Shown here: piece by piece, positions 8,463 through 18,398 of the stretch
Position numbering within the stretch: the stretch's first letter is position 1
Layout of the letters: every line of letters starts with the position of its first letter
Assembly (NCBI GenBank): GCA_025452255.1
Contig: CP104974.1
Span: 372,001 to 436,000, forward strand
DNA from: Devosia sp. A8/3-2
GTDB taxonomy: Bacteria; Pseudomonadota; Alphaproteobacteria; Rhizobiales; Devosiaceae
Length of the DNA stretch: 64,000 nucleotides
Direction of reading: 5' to 3'
The notes under the pieces: generated by a model
The model's database searches: none
What the model was told of the DNA's origin: nothing
The model's input: only the letters and a program-made list of their open reading frames with translations
Translations under genes and position numbers: made by a program

Positions 8463-9262
8463 CTAGCCGAGCACGATCTGCTCGCGGGCGCAGAGTTCGG
8501 CCAGCGCGCTGCCGGGCGCGGGCGGCGGCATATCGGCACGGCCGCGGCGGGTCAGCTGGCTACGCCAGATATGGACCGCCAGTGTATCGGACCCAATGGC
8601 TGCATCGATACTGGAGCCGGGCTGCATCAGGGCGGGGATACCCTCATAGGGGATGGGGTAAAGCACGCTACTGGGACGCACCAGATGTTGCAGCCCGCGT
8701 TGACGCACATAATGGGTCAGCGCGAAGGGGCCTGTCGCACCATATTGCATGTCTTCGGGCGCAATCTTTTCGCCCATGAGGCGCTGCGCAGCGACTTCCG
8801 AGCGCCGGAACGGGGGCAGGTGTGGCTCCAATAAAGGCCGCTTGGTATCGGTGAAGATGGCGAGCAGATCATCGAGCAGCGGCGCATCGGCAGGAATATG
8901 CAGCACCGCGCCATTGACCGAGCCGGGGCGCTCATAGGCCATCAGATAGTCCGGCGGGCCTTCGATGGGCCGCACGCAATAGACGTCGAGATCGGCATAG
9001 ACCCCGCGCCCCGGCGCAGCAGGCTCATGCGGAAATAATCCGAGAACACGCCGGGGGTACCCTTGCCCTTGTAGAAAACCAGCTTGTCGCGCGGCAGGAT
9101 TTCGGCGGCATCCATTGCCACCGCGCCTTCGGGCAGGCCGGGCACGGGATCGAAGGAATAGACCTCGACACGGTGACCATGGCGACGGAACGAAGCAATG
9201 GACAGCGCTTCGAGCCAGCTCATCGGGCCGTGCCAGAAGCTGACGATCGTGGGCAGGCTCAT
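8463..9262 (-). CDS. Glycosyltransferase with a GT32-like DxD motif (frameshifted)
   Basis: About 266 residues. N-terminal MSLPTIVSFWHGPMSWLEAL and FYKGKGTPGVFSDYFRMSLL lead into YADLDVYCVRP, the DxD catalytic motif of the GT32 (mannosyl/galactosyltransferase) family; GVYADLDV directly follows the conserved SDYFR helix. One shift lies near 9010-9020. It overlaps the upstream glycan gene by ATGA (9259-9262), so the two are co-translated on the minus strand. The donor sugar is unknown. Convergent with the GT8 gene, 1 nt between stops. Confidence 0.82.
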
Positions 9263-10441
9263 CGCTTGGTTTCCGGGCCGAAGACATCGGTGAAGGTCTT
9301 GATCATCAATGGGTCCCGCACATGCAGCTTGGGGTCGAATACGATCTTTTCGGTGCGATCCCAATACCGAGAATGCGATATGCCGATGAAATGATAGCCA
9401 TAAAAGCGGTCCGAGGAGCCTGAGAGGTTAAGCCAGCCCTTGACTCGGTGGGTCCAGGGCTGCGCGCGCCAGCTGGCGAAAAATGCCCTGCTCGGCGCCA
9501 AGGCCCATTTCTTACCGCGGTCGCGGGCGGCAATGCCCTTCTTGCGGATGACGAACTGGCGATGGCGCGGCGGCCCGGCCTCATCACGAGCATTGAGCAC
9601 CCAGACCCGGTTGAAGCGCAGCAGCCCGAAGGGGGAGCGCTCGACCGCCTTGAACACCGATTTGCGGAAGGGCGACATCACCAGCTCGTCCACATCGACA
9701 TTGAGGATGGAGCGCGCCCGCATGGCATATTTGCGGAAGAACTGGACGAACAGAGTCGGCTGCGCAAATTGCGGCCAATGCCCACCGAATTTGTGCTTGG
9801 TATAGACGTCGCCCATGGAGCCGTATCGGTAGGGCAGGGAATGACCAAGAATTTTTTGAGCCCTTCGACCGCAGCTAGGGTACTGCGGATATCGTCAAGG
9901 CCATATTCGGTGGAGCCGTTGTCGTAGACGACTACAGCGGTGGCGCCATGTTCCTTGACGTAAAAGCGCGCCCAATCGGCAATCCATTCGAGATTATTGT
10001 CCTTGTTGATGGTGAAAATGACGCGATCACCAGCAAGCACCGGCTTTGGTTTGGCTGAACGGCCAGCTCGAACCGCTGATCGCCAATGCTGAGTCGTACA
10101 TGGGTATCCGCTCGGGGCAGGACCGCCCGCAGGATGATGGCCTGCACGCCATGATGTATCTTTGGCCGGACGATGGTGCCGGTTTGAACGCCCTCGAGGA
10201 CGAGCCCATCAATATGGGGCGCCAGATTGAGCGCCATTGGCCCCATCAGGTAGACGTGCTTGCCGCTGTGATCGCGAAACACATCGTAGAAAACCGCCCA
10301 GTCATCGAAGCGCTCATAAAAACTCTGGGGCCGCTCCAACTCGGGCCCAAGCGGGAGGCGCCGGAGCGATCCCGCTTCGGACAGCAGAACGGGGGAAGAC
10401 GCGGCAATGGTCGCGTCGGATTGCGCAATGTCGATAGCCAT
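9259..10441 (-). CDS. Glycosyltransferase family 92/2-like protein (frameshifted)
   Basis: Joined from three frames (breaks near 10035-10045 and 9830) into ~393 residues. The N-terminal ~135 residues are a beta-rich region of unknown role (PLGPELERPQSFYERFDDWA). Residues ~140-393 resemble the GT92/GT2-like nucleotide-sugar transferases: DNNLEWIADWARFYVKEHGA, VVVYDNGSTEYGLDDI, then the metal site ILNVDVDELV. Start at 10441 (MAIDIAQSDATIAASS) is the last Met before the conserved part. It leads a two-gene minus-strand unit with the GT32-like gene. Confidence 0.78.
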
Positions 10442-10487
10442 GCCGTGCCTTAACCCACTGCAAGCCGGCAGGCTAGCGTGAACCCGC

Positions 10488-10898
10488 CTATTGCTGCTGG
10501 CTCGCCAGCCGGGCGGCGTCGGGCTCGATGGGGGTGATGATATCGAGCAACACGCCATTGGGGTCCGAGGCGATGAAATGGCGCTGGCCGAAAACCTCGT
10601 CGCGCAGCGGCTGCACGATGGACACGCCGGCCGTACGCAGGCGCTCATATTCCGCCGCCGCATCCTTCACCTCAAAGCTCAGAATCAGGCCCGCTGTCGG
10701 CTTGCGGCCGATTTCGGGAATGGTTTCATGATCATATGCGATGACGGCGAGCTCGATATGGTCCTTGGCGGTGCAGCGCATATGCACATACCAGTCGCTA
10801 TCGAAAACCGGGGCGAAGCCGAGATGGGTCTGGTAGAAAGCAGCGGTTGCCGCGACCTTTTCGACCTGGAGGAGCGGATAGGAATTGAGCATTTCCAT
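10488..10898 (-). CDS. VOC (glyoxalase/bleomycin-resistance) family protein
   Basis: Intact single-domain vicinal-oxygen-chelate protein of ~136 residues. The two babb modules are visible: [22 protein letters not shown], and the second with [31 protein letters not shown]. The metal-binding pattern is partial, so enzymatic activity is unclear; many such proteins bind small ligands. I prefer ATG 10898, with AAGG ~9 nt upstream, over ATG 10907 which abuts it. It is divergent from the TetR gene at 10973, so it may be that regulator's target. Confidence 0.85.
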   Translation of the reverse strand: MEMLNSYPLLQVEKVAATAAFYQTHLGFAPVFDSDWYVHMRCTAKDHIELAVIAYDHETIPEIGRKPTAGLILSFEVKDAAAEYERLRTAGVSIVQPLRDEVFGQRHFIASDPNGVLLDIITPIEPDAARLASQQQ

Positions 10899-10972
10899 AG
10901 TGAGCATCCTTGCGAAACATGGAATTTACGTGCAATCTGTCTGCAACATCATCTAACATGCAGGCTGTACGT

Positions 10973-11554
10973 ATGCAAGAGCGCCGAAGCCAAGCCGAAC
11001 GACGCAGCGGAACGCGGGCCGCCTTGGTGAGCTGCTGCGCGCCTCTTTCGCCCAAAACGGCTATGCCGGAACGGGTACGCCGGAGATCGTACAAAGCGCC
11101 GGGGTCACGCGCGGCGCCCTCTACCACCACTTTGCCGACAAGGCGGCCCTGTTCGCCACAGTGGTGGAGGAAGAGCACATGCTGCTGGCCATGGCGATCA
11201 ATGCTGCCACCGAGAGCGAGGACGAGCCGGGACCGGTCAAGGCGCTGATCGCTGGGGGAGATGCATTTCTCGACGCCATGCAGGACCGGGGCCGGCGGCG
11301 CATCCTGTTGGTCGATGCGCCGGCCGTGCTCGGCCGGGCAATGGTCGATGCGATCGATGGCCGCCATGGTCTGCGCACCCCGGTCGAAGGTGTGACGACC
11401 GCCATGGAGGCCAAGGCGATTCGCGAATTGCCCGCCGTACCGCTGGCGCATTTGCTCAATGCCCTGTTCTGACCGCGCGGCGCTGGCGCCGCCGGAGGAG
11501 GTCAATGACTATCGCAAAGCCATCAAGGCCCTGATCCGCGGCCTCAAGATTTAG
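10973..11554 (+). CDS. TetR/AcrR-family transcriptional regulator (frameshifted)
   Basis: About 193 residues after joining three frames. The helix-turn-helix lies in the second frame: NGYAGTGTPEIVQSAGVTRG then ALYHHFADKAALFATVVEEE. A missing base near 11024 precedes it, and an extra T at 11467-11472 (TTCTGAC for TTCGAC) makes a false stop; the true end reads EEVNDYRKAIKALIRGL and stops at 11554, overlapping the convergent DUF2793 gene by 11 nt. Divergent from the VOC gene. Confidence 0.85.
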
Positions 11555-12605
11555 CGCGTTCCGGGCTTTTAACGCGGTCGGCCAATTGCTGCACAGCTGC
11601 GATCAGCGGGGCGATGAAGGCGTCGTAGCGCAGGCCCTCCTCGCTCTGCGGATCGGCGGGGTCGGCCTTCACATGGCCGGCAAAATCCACGCAGCCTGCT
11701 GCCTCAAGCACGCTCTTCACCTGCTGGGCCAGGAGACCATAATGGGTGCGGCGGCCCGGCCGCGGGGCGCCATCTTCCATGCCACCAATAATCCAGCGAT
11801 ATTTCACCGGCTCGAGCGACAGGATAAAGTCGAGCCCCAGATCGCTGGGCGCAATATCGGTCTTTTGTCGGACGTCGGAGGTCTGGATCGTGCCGGTCGC
11901 CGCCCAGACCGAAGCCCAGCGCGCCGCTGGCACCCAGCGTTACGGCATTGTCGCTCGTTGGCCGCACCGACGCAGCAAAGCTCGCCACCCCGCTGGCCGC
12001 ATCCACCGTCAGGGCATTGACCCAGCTCGAGCCATTGGCGCTGACCTTGAGCCGCCAATGATCGTCCCCCGCCAGCCCCATTTCGGCGCGGCCCGACCAA
12101 TTGCTTTGATAAAGCAGGCTTGCCGTGTCGCTGGCCGCGGCCTTGTTGAGCTTGAGCTGATGGCCATTGCCCGCATGATTGAGCAGGGTCGTGGGACTGG
12201 AAACCGCCAACCGGTTGGTCGTATCGGGGGAGGCATTGATGCCCAATTGCGGCAGGCCCGATCCGAGCGAAACGAGGGGCGTCCAATTGCCCGCGTCAAA
12301 GACCGTGGACCGTACGCTCGGCTTTGACATAGACCTGCCAGCCCGAGGCCGGATCGTAGAACATCCGAGCGCCGGACTGGAACGCGGCGATTTCATTGGC
12401 ATGGCCCGCCCGAGCGCCGCTGGCCGAGGACGGCACGATATAGGCCTCCCCGGCCAATGGGCTGGCGGGTGGCATTAGCAGCGCGGCTTTCGACAATGGG
12501 CTGCACTAGCGCATCGAGCGCCCGGATCGCCTCGTTATGCGTGACGTGTTTCTGGGCCTGCTGCGGCATGATGAGCGGCAATGACAGGCGCGGGCTTTGA
12601 TCCAT
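11544..12605 (-). CDS. DUF2793 protein with C-terminal S74 chaperone domain, tail-fibre-like (frameshifted)
   Basis: Joined from four frames (breaks near 12482, 12300 and 11925) into ~353 residues. The N-terminus LPLIMPQQAQKHVTHNEAIR and ALDALVQP is the DUF2793 signature found in phage and gene-transfer-agent host-specificity proteins. The middle is beta-rich (TLLNHAGNGHQLKLNKAAA, GLAGDDHWRLKVSANGSSW). The end (TSDVRQKTDIAPSDLGLDF, LEPVKYRW, YGLLAQQVKSVLE) is an intramolecular chaperone of peptidase family S74, which self-cleaves after trimer folding of tail spikes. AAGGAG precedes ATG 12605. No other phage gene is nearby, so it is an isolated tail-fibre-like gene. Confidence 0.85.
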
Positions 12606-12675
12606 GGGAAAACTCCTTTGCCGGCCAGTCTAGGCCGGCCGGCAAAGGCGGGGATAAGGGGGAGAGATTCCGTTT

Positions 12676-13518
12676 CTAGACTGCAGCAAGCGGCTCGGGC
12701 CGCCGCATCGTGGTCGCCACAAAGGTCACGATGAAGGTCATGCTCATCAGCAGCACGATAGTGGGAGCGGGGGCGGAATCGATGAAAAAACTGGCATAGA
12801 TGCCGACCAGCGAGCAGGTCACTGACACCGTCACCGCAACCAGCATCATCGGCGCAAAGCGCTTGCTGATGAGATAGGCGATGGCCCCGGGGGCAACCAG
12901 TAGCGCGATCACCAGCACGATGCCGACCGCCGTCAGCGCCGCAACGATGGTCAGGGACAGCAGAGCCAGCAGCCCATAATGCAGCACGCGCACCGGCAGA
13001 CCGATGGCGCCGGCCTGTTGCGGATCGAAGGTGAAGAGCAGCAGGTCCCGCCATTTGGCGAGCACTATCACCGTGACCACCAGCGCGATGAGCCCGGTCT
13101 GGATCAGGTCGCCCACGCTGACGCCCAGAATGTCGCCGAACAGGATATGGTCGAGATGCACATCGGTCTGGATCGAGGTGTAAAGCACGATGCCCAGACC
13201 AAACAGGCCCGAAAACACCACGCCCATCACGGTGTCCTCCTTGATGCGGCTATTTTCCTTCAGATACCCCACCGACAGCGCGCAGCCCATGCCGGCGGCA
13301 AAGGCGCCGATACCGAGCGGCAGGCCAATGATATAGGCCAGCACCACGCCGGGCAGCACGGCATGGGAGATGGCGTCGCCCATCAGCGACCAGCCCTTGA
13401 GCACGAGGAAGCACGAGAGCAGGGCGGTGGGAATGGCCACCATGACGGCTATCGCCATGGCCGAGGTCATGAATGGGAAGTGGAACGGCCAGAGCGCGTA
13501 AATGAGGAAATCGTTCAT
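12676..13518 (-). CDS. sitD: Manganese/iron ABC transporter permease SitD
   Basis: Intact 280-residue permease of the ABC-3 (metal) family with about eight membrane helices. The conserved stretch LVLKGWSLMGDAISHAVLPG (residues ~40-59) and the later DPQQAGAIGLPV coupling region are typical of SitD/MntD. Last gene of sitABCD on the minus strand; its start overlaps sitC by ATGA (13515-13518). It forms the heterodimeric membrane channel with SitC. Confidence 0.92.
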   Translation of the reverse strand: MNDFLIYALWPFHFPFMTSAMAIAVMVAIPTALLSCFLVLKGWSLMGDAISHAVLPGVVLAYIIGLPLGIGAFAAGMGCALSVGYLKENSRIKEDTVMGVVFSGLFGLGIVLYTSIQTDVHLDHILFGDILGVSVGDLIQTGLIALVVTVIVLAKWRDLLLFTFDPQQAGAIGLPVRVLHYGLLALLSLTIVAALTAVGIVLVIALLVAPGAIAYLISKRFAPMMLVAVTVSVTCSLVGIYASFFIDSAPAPTIVLLMSMTFIVTFVATTMRRPEPLAAV

Positions 13519-14367
13519 TTGGCCAATTCCTCAGCGGTGCGGCGCTTGGCGGCCAGAAGGCCATGCTTGGGGGCAAAGAAGAAGGCCAACAGGAACACCC
13601 CGGTCTGCAGCACGACGATGACGCCGCCCGTCGCCCCGTCGAGAAAGAAGGAGATATAGGCGCCGAACAGGCTCGATAGCGTGCCCACCGCCACCGCGAT
13701 CAGGATCAGCCGCGGAAAGCGGTCGGTAAGCAGATACGCCGTCGCCCCCGGCGTCACCACCATGGCGATGACGAGGAAGGCGCCGACAGTCTGCATGGCC
13801 GCGACGGTGCAAGCAGCCAAAAGGGTGAAAAGATCACCCGCAGCAGGGGCGGATTGAGCCCGATGGTGCGGGCATGGCTTTCGTCGAAAAAGGTGACCAT
13901 CAGATCCTTCCAGATCACCAGCATGATGGCCAGTGTCACAACGGAAATGATCACCAGCTGCAGCGTATCCTCAGGCGTCACCGCCGGGATATTGCCCATG
14001 ACGATGGTCTGGATATTCACCGCCGTGGGCGACAGCGAAATCATGAACAGACCCGGGCCAAAAAACGCGGTGAAGATCAGCCCGATCACCGCGTCTTCCT
14101 TGAGCTTGGTGCGCTGGGTCAGAAACAGCATGGCCCCCGCCGCCAGCCCCCGGAAAAGAAGGCGCCCAGCGAAAAGGGCAAGCCCAGCATATAGGCCCCG
14201 GCGACGCCGGGAACGATGGAATGGCTCAGCGCATCCCCGATCAGCGACCAGCCCTTGAGCATGAGATAGGCCGACAGAAACGCGCAGACCCCGCCAACCG
14301 GGCCGGAAACCCAGATGGCGTTGATCATGTAGTGATAGCCAAAGGGCTGCAGCAGGATATCGATCAT
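13515..14367 (-). CDS. sitC: Manganese/iron ABC transporter permease SitC (frameshifted)
   Basis: Joined from three frames (breaks near 14140 and 13830) into ~284 residues. N-terminal [20 protein letters not shown] and [20 protein letters not shown] match SitC; the middle reads [16 protein letters not shown] and ends with [20 protein letters not shown]. Paralogous to SitD with the same KGWSLxGDAxSH motif. Overlaps both neighbours by 4 nt (ATGA), so the operon is tightly coupled. Confidence 0.9.
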
Positions 14368-15242
14368 TTCTCGACCGGGTCCGACTGCTTGGTTTTCATC
14401 TTGCCGTTTTCGCCATACATGACCAGCGGGCGTTCATCATCGGTCAGCACCGAGACGTGACGCGGATCATCGTCATCATGCAGGTCCGAACCGGCCAGCA
14501 CGAAGTGGCGCAAGGCGCCGCCAAAGGTGATTTCCAGCCATTCGCGGGTAAAGACTTCCGCAGTGGGGCCGGAGGCCAAAACCGTGCCCTTGACCAGCAC
14601 TGTGCGGTCGCAGAATTCGGGGACCGAGCCCAGATTGTGGGTCGAGACCAGCATCACCTTGCCCTCGTCGCAGCAGCTGCGCAGCAGGACGACAATGGCA
14701 TCCTCGGTCTTGACGTCGACGCCGGTAAACGGCTCGTCGAGCAGGATGACCTCGCTTTGCTGGGCCGGGGCCCGGGCGAGGAAGACGCGCTTTTTCTGCC
14801 CACCGGACAGCTCGCCAATCTGGCGGTGGCGGAATTCGAGCAGGTTCACCCGCTCCAGCGCTTCGGTCACCATCTGGTGGTCGACCGGGCAGGGGCGGCG
14901 CAGGATGTTCATGTGGCCATAGCGGCCCATCATCACCACGTCTTCGACCAGCACCGGGAAATTCCAGTCCACATCTTCCGATTGGGGCACATAGGCGACC
15001 GAGTTGCGCTTGAGCGCCTGCTTGCCCGGCACACCCAGAATTTCCACCGATCCGGCCGCCAGCGGCACAAAGCCCATAATGGCCTTGAACAGGGTGGATT
15101 TGCCCGAGCCGTTGACGCCGACCAGCGCAGTGATCGAGCCGCGCGGAATGGTGAAACTGGCATGTTTCATGGCGGTGGTGCCGTTGCGGTAAGCGACCGT
15201 GATGTCGCTGACCGCCAGCCCCGGCTGTTGGGCAGCATTCAT
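14364..15242 (-). CDS. sitB: Manganese/iron ABC transporter ATPase SitB
   Basis: Intact 292-residue ATPase. Walker A is GVNGSGKST (residues ~42-50), Q-loop in VPQSEDVDW, signature LSGGQKKR (~148), Walker [12 protein letters not shown]-loop STHNLG. After the signature the text reads [10 protein letters not shown] where the family has RALAQQ: the proline codon sits in CCCCGG where CCTGG is expected, probably a base-call error. Energises import through SitCD. Confidence 0.93.
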   Translation of the reverse strand: MNAAQQPGLAVSDITVAYRNGTTAMKHASFTIPRGSITALVGVNGSGKSTLFKAIMGFVPLAAGSVEILGVPGKQALKRNSVAYVPQSEDVDWNFPVLVEDVVMMGRYGHMNILRRPCPVDHQMVTEALERVNLLEFRHRQIGELSGGQKKRVFLARAPAQQSEVILLDEPFTGVDVKTEDAIVVLLRSCCDEGKVMLVSTHNLGSVPEFCDRTVLVKGTVLASGPTAEVFTREWLEITFGGALRHFVLAGSDLHDDDDPRHVSVLTDDERPLVMYGENGKMKTKQSDPVEK

Positions 15243-16129
15243 GGCTCAAGGCCTTCTACAATGGTGGAGGTGGTGACTTTGAGCAGATCGAGATAGGTCG
15301 GCACTGGCCCATCGGCTTCGCTCAGGGAATCCACATAGAGCACACCACCATATTTGATGCCCGTTTCACGCGCCACCTGCTCGGCCGGCTTGGACGAGAT
15401 GGTGGATTCCGAAAAGATCGCCGGCACGTCATTGGCCCGCACTTCGTCGATCACGTGGCGCACCTGTTGTGGGGTGCCCTGCTGGTCGGCATTGATCGGC
15501 CAGAGATAGAGTTCCTTGAGCCCAAAGTCGCGCGCCAGATAGCTGAAGGCGCCTTCCGAACTGGCGAGCCAGCGCCGCTCCTCGGGAATGGCGCCGATGG
15601 CCGCGCGGATCGGGGCGACCGCGGCATTGATCTGTTCAGAATAGGCAGCCGCATTGGCATTGTAGGTCGCGGCATTGGCTGGATCGGCTGCAACGAACGC
15701 CTCGCGGATATTGTCGACATAGATCAGCGCGTCGGTGGGCGACATCCGGGCATGAGGGTTGGGCTTGCCCGCATAGGGCCCCTCGCCAATGCCCATGGGA
15801 TCAACGCCTTCGCTCACCACGACATTGGGCACATCGCCCAGATTGGCGAGGAATTGGGCGAACCATTGCTCCGGGTTCAGCCCATTCCACAGGATCAGAT
15901 CGGCATCCTGCGCCGCAATCAGATCGCCGGGCGTGGGCTGGTAATTATGGATTTCGGCACCGGGCTTGGTGATCGACACCACATCGGCCGCGTCGCCGGC
16001 AACATTGCGCGCCATATCAGCGATAATGGTGAAAGTGGTGACGGCCTTGAGACGTTCCTGAGCGGCAACAGGCAGCGATGCGAGGACAATGGCGGATACA
16101 GCAAGCACGGAAAACAAGCGACGACGCAT
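15239..16129 (-). CDS. sitA: Manganese/iron-binding periplasmic protein SitA
   Basis: Intact 296-residue cluster 9 (ZnuA/SitA) solute-binding protein. Residues 1-23 are a signal peptide. Metal ligands expected for Mn/Fe binding are visible: His in [11 protein letters not shown] (~61), His in [11 protein letters not shown] (~126), Glu in [15 protein letters not shown] and the acidic FSESTIS near the end. There is no His-rich loop, which argues against zinc. GGAG stands 6 nt before ATG 16129. First gene of sitABCD; a Fur-family-like palindrome lies 40-56 bp upstream. Confidence 0.93.
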   Translation of the reverse strand: MRRRLFSVLAVSAIVLASLPVAAQERLKAVTTFTIIADMARNVAGDAADVVSITKPGAEIHNYQPTPGDLIAAQDADLILWNGLNPEQWFAQFLANLGDVPNVVVSEGVDPMGIGEGPYAGKPNPHARMSPTDALIYVDNIREAFVAADPANAATYNANAAAYSEQINAAVAPIRAAIGAIPEERRWLASSEGAFSYLARDFGLKELYLWPINADQQGTPQQVRHVIDEVRANDVPAIFSESTISSKPAEQVARETGIKYGGVLYVDSLSEADGPVPTYLDLLKVTTSTIVEGLEP

Positions 16130-16162
16130 CGGGCACTCCAGAACGGGACATCCAATCAGTAG

Positions 16163-16185
16163 TGCAATTGCAAATCATTCGCAAC
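16163..16185 (-). promoter_or_regulatory. Fur/Mur-type operator of sitABCD
   Basis: TTGCAAATCATTCGCAA (16169-16185) is an inverted repeat of TTGCRAAT with one mismatch; it overlaps the palindrome TGCAATTGCA (16163-16172). The TGCAAAT half-site and its position before sitA fit the Mur/Fur sites known in Hyphomicrobiales. No Mur gene is in the window. Confidence 0.6.
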
Positions 16186-16384
16186 AAAGAAATGCAACGG
16201 CGTGCGCGCAACAGCAGGCAGCGGCGCCAGCGTTACTTCTGCGGAGTCCACGCTTGGCGTGCCATCGATACTCGGCGGATGGCACAGACTGAGGCGCCCG
16301 GTTGCGGAACGGTAGCCTTGGGCACCCGAACGCATTAATGAAGGCGCGCAGGGCATGCGGTCTTCGCTCAATGCAGGGAATGCC

Positions 16385-17194
16385 ATGTCTGTCCAGAGCC
16401 GAGCCAAGCGCCTTACCACGCGCGATATACGGGCCAAGAAGCGCAGCGGCGAGAATATCGCCATGCTCACCGCCTATGATTATGTGACCGCGGCGCTGCT
16501 CGACCGAGCGGGGATCGATATCCTGTTGGTCGGCGACAGCCTGGGCAATGTGGTGCTGGGGCATGAAACCACCCTGCCCGTCACGCTGGACGACATGATC
16601 CGCCATGCAGCGGCCGTGCAACGCGGCACCAATCATGCGCTGGTGGTGTGCGACCTGCCCTTCGGCACGGCGACCGATCCCGAAACCGCCCTGCGCAATG
16701 CGGTCAGCCTCTTGCAGCAGACCGGCGTTCAGGCGGTCAAGATCGAAGGCAGGGCAGCCGCCGCGCCGATCGTGGCGCGGTTGGTGGGACAGGGCATTGC
16801 CGTCATGGCCCATATCGGGCTGACACCCCAATCGGTGCATCAATTGGGCGGCTATTATCGCCATGGCAAGCAGGAGGCCGAGGCGCGCGAGCTGATCGCG
16901 GCAGCCAAGGCGCTGCAGGAGGCGGGCGCCTTTGCCATCGTGCTGGAATTCCTCGTGCCCGAACTGGCCGCCGAGATTACGCAACTGCTCGACATCCCCA
17001 CGATCGGCATCGGCTCGGGCCCCGATTGCGCCGGGCAGGTACTGGTGATCAATGACCTGATTGGGTTGAGCGTCAGCCCGCCGCCCAGCTTTGCCAAGCC
17101 CAAAGCCGATGTCGCCGCGATTGTCCGCGCCGCTGCCACTGCCTATATCGCAGAGGTCAAAGCCGCCCCAAAGGACCCCGCCCTTGACCAGTAA
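16385..17194 (+). CDS. panB: 3-methyl-2-oxobutanoate hydroxymethyltransferase
   Basis: Intact 269-residue PanB, which adds a hydroxymethyl group from 5,10-methylene-THF to ketoisovalerate in pantothenate synthesis. Conserved sites: AMLTAYDYVTAALLDRAGID, LLVGDSLGNVVLGHE (metal and substrate), VKIEGRAA, AHIGLTPQSVHQLGGY and EFLVPELAAEIT (catalytic Glu). The start at 16385 has AGGGA upstream and gives the family length; the frame is open 30 nt further. Its stop region overlaps the likely TTG start of coaBC. Confidence 0.95.
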   Translation: MSVQSRAKRLTTRDIRAKKRSGENIAMLTAYDYVTAALLDRAGIDILLVGDSLGNVVLGHETTLPVTLDDMIRHAAAVQRGTNHALVVCDLPFGTATDPETALRNAVSLLQQTGVQAVKIEGRAAAAPIVARLVGQGIAVMAHIGLTPQSVHQLGGYYRHGKQEAEARELIAAAKALQEAGAFAIVLEFLVPELAAEITQLLDIPTIGIGSGPDCAGQVLVINDLIGLSVSPPPSFAKPKADVAAIVRAAATAYIAEVKAAPKDPALDQ

Positions 17195-18398
17195 CATCCT
17201 CATCGCCGTCACCGGCAGCATTTCGGCCTATAAGATTGCCGATGTGGTTTCCGCCCTCACCAAGCAGGGCCATCAGGTCCAATGCATCCTGAGCGCCAGC
17301 GCGCAGCACTTCATCACCCCGCTGGTGCTCGAAACGCTGAGCGGGCGGCCGATCAAATCGGATCTCTTTGGGGCCGATATTTCGGGCACCGAGCATATCG
17401 ATCTGGCGCGCTGGGCCGATGTCTTCGTCGTGGCCCCGGCGACAGCCAATGTGCTGGCCCAAGCTGGCGCTGGGCCCGGCCGATGACCTGCTGAGCACGG
17501 TGGCTTTGGCAACCAAGGCGCCCGTGCTGATCGCCCCAGCCATGAACACGGTGATGTGGGAGCACCCCGCCACCCAGAGCCATCTGCAGACCTTGCAGCA
17601 GCGCGGCGTCGGCGTGATCGATCCGGCCGCCGGAACGCTGGCCTGCGGCGAAGTCGGCATCGGCAAGCTGGCGCCCATCCCCGCCATTGTCGCGGCCATC
17701 GAAGCAGCCCCTGGTCCAGCCCGCCACCGATCTTGCCGGCACCACGGTGCTGATCACCGCCGGCCCCACCACCAGCCCGATCGACGCGGTGCGCTACATC
17801 ACCAATCACTCCACCGGCCGCATGGGCGCGGCTATGGCCGAGGAAGCGCTGCGGCGCGGCGCCGCCGTGCGCTATGTGCTGGGCGTCGACAAGGGCGTGG
17901 TGCGCCCGGTTCCACCCAAGGACAGCGCCGGCCGCCTCACCCCGGTCGAGGTACGGACCGCCGAAGAGATGGCCCGAGCCGCGCTCGGTTTCCTGCCGGA
18001 GGTGGATGGCGTGATCGCCACCGCGGCAGTACTGGATTATCGCGTGGCCGCCCCTTCGGCCAGCAAGCTCAAGCGCGCCAGCGAAGCGGTGGCGCTCGAC
18101 ATGGTGCCATCCGTGGACGTGCTGGGCGCCTTGAAAGACGCCGCCACTGACCAGTGGTTCCCTGGGCTTTGCCGCCGAAACCGATAATGTCGAAGCCAAT
18201 GGCCGCAAGAAGCTCGACGGCAAGAAACTTGATTTCCTGTTTGCCAATCCCGTGGCCCGCAGTGGGGAAACCAGCACGACCGGATTTTCCGTGCCCACCA
18301 ATGGCGGCACCCTGTTCCGCGCCCGGGGCGAGGCGGTCACCCTACCGGTGATGAGCAAGACGGATCTGGCCAAACGCCTCTGGGACCTCATCGCATGA
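17184..18398 (+). CDS. coaBC: Bifunctional CoaBC (phosphopantothenoylcysteine synthetase/decarboxylase), frameshifted
   Basis: Makes 4'-phosphopantetheine from phosphopantothenate in CoA synthesis. CoaC part: ILIAVTGSISAYKIADVV, the catalytic His in GTEHIDLARWAD, the flavin/substrate motif APAMNTVMW, and the Cys of TLACGEVGIGKLA. CoaB part: VLITAGPTTSPIDAVRYITN and NHSTGRMGAAMAEEAL. Breaks lie near 17470, 17710 and 18155; the last two are an extra C at CCTGG. LGPADDL for the conserved LGLADDL is another CCTGG-to-CCCGG change. The TTG at 17184 overlaps panB by 11 nt; the stop overlaps panC by ATGA. Confidence 0.93.

Noticed and set aside
11544-12605. Prophage
   Set aside because: A single tail-like gene; neighbours on both sides are chromosomal metabolism and transport genes and no integrase, terminase or capsid gene is present.
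16258-16384. Riboswitch before panB or sitA
   Set aside because: Only a 7-bp hairpin (16260-16266 with 16278-16284) is visible; no known riboswitch core is recognisable.
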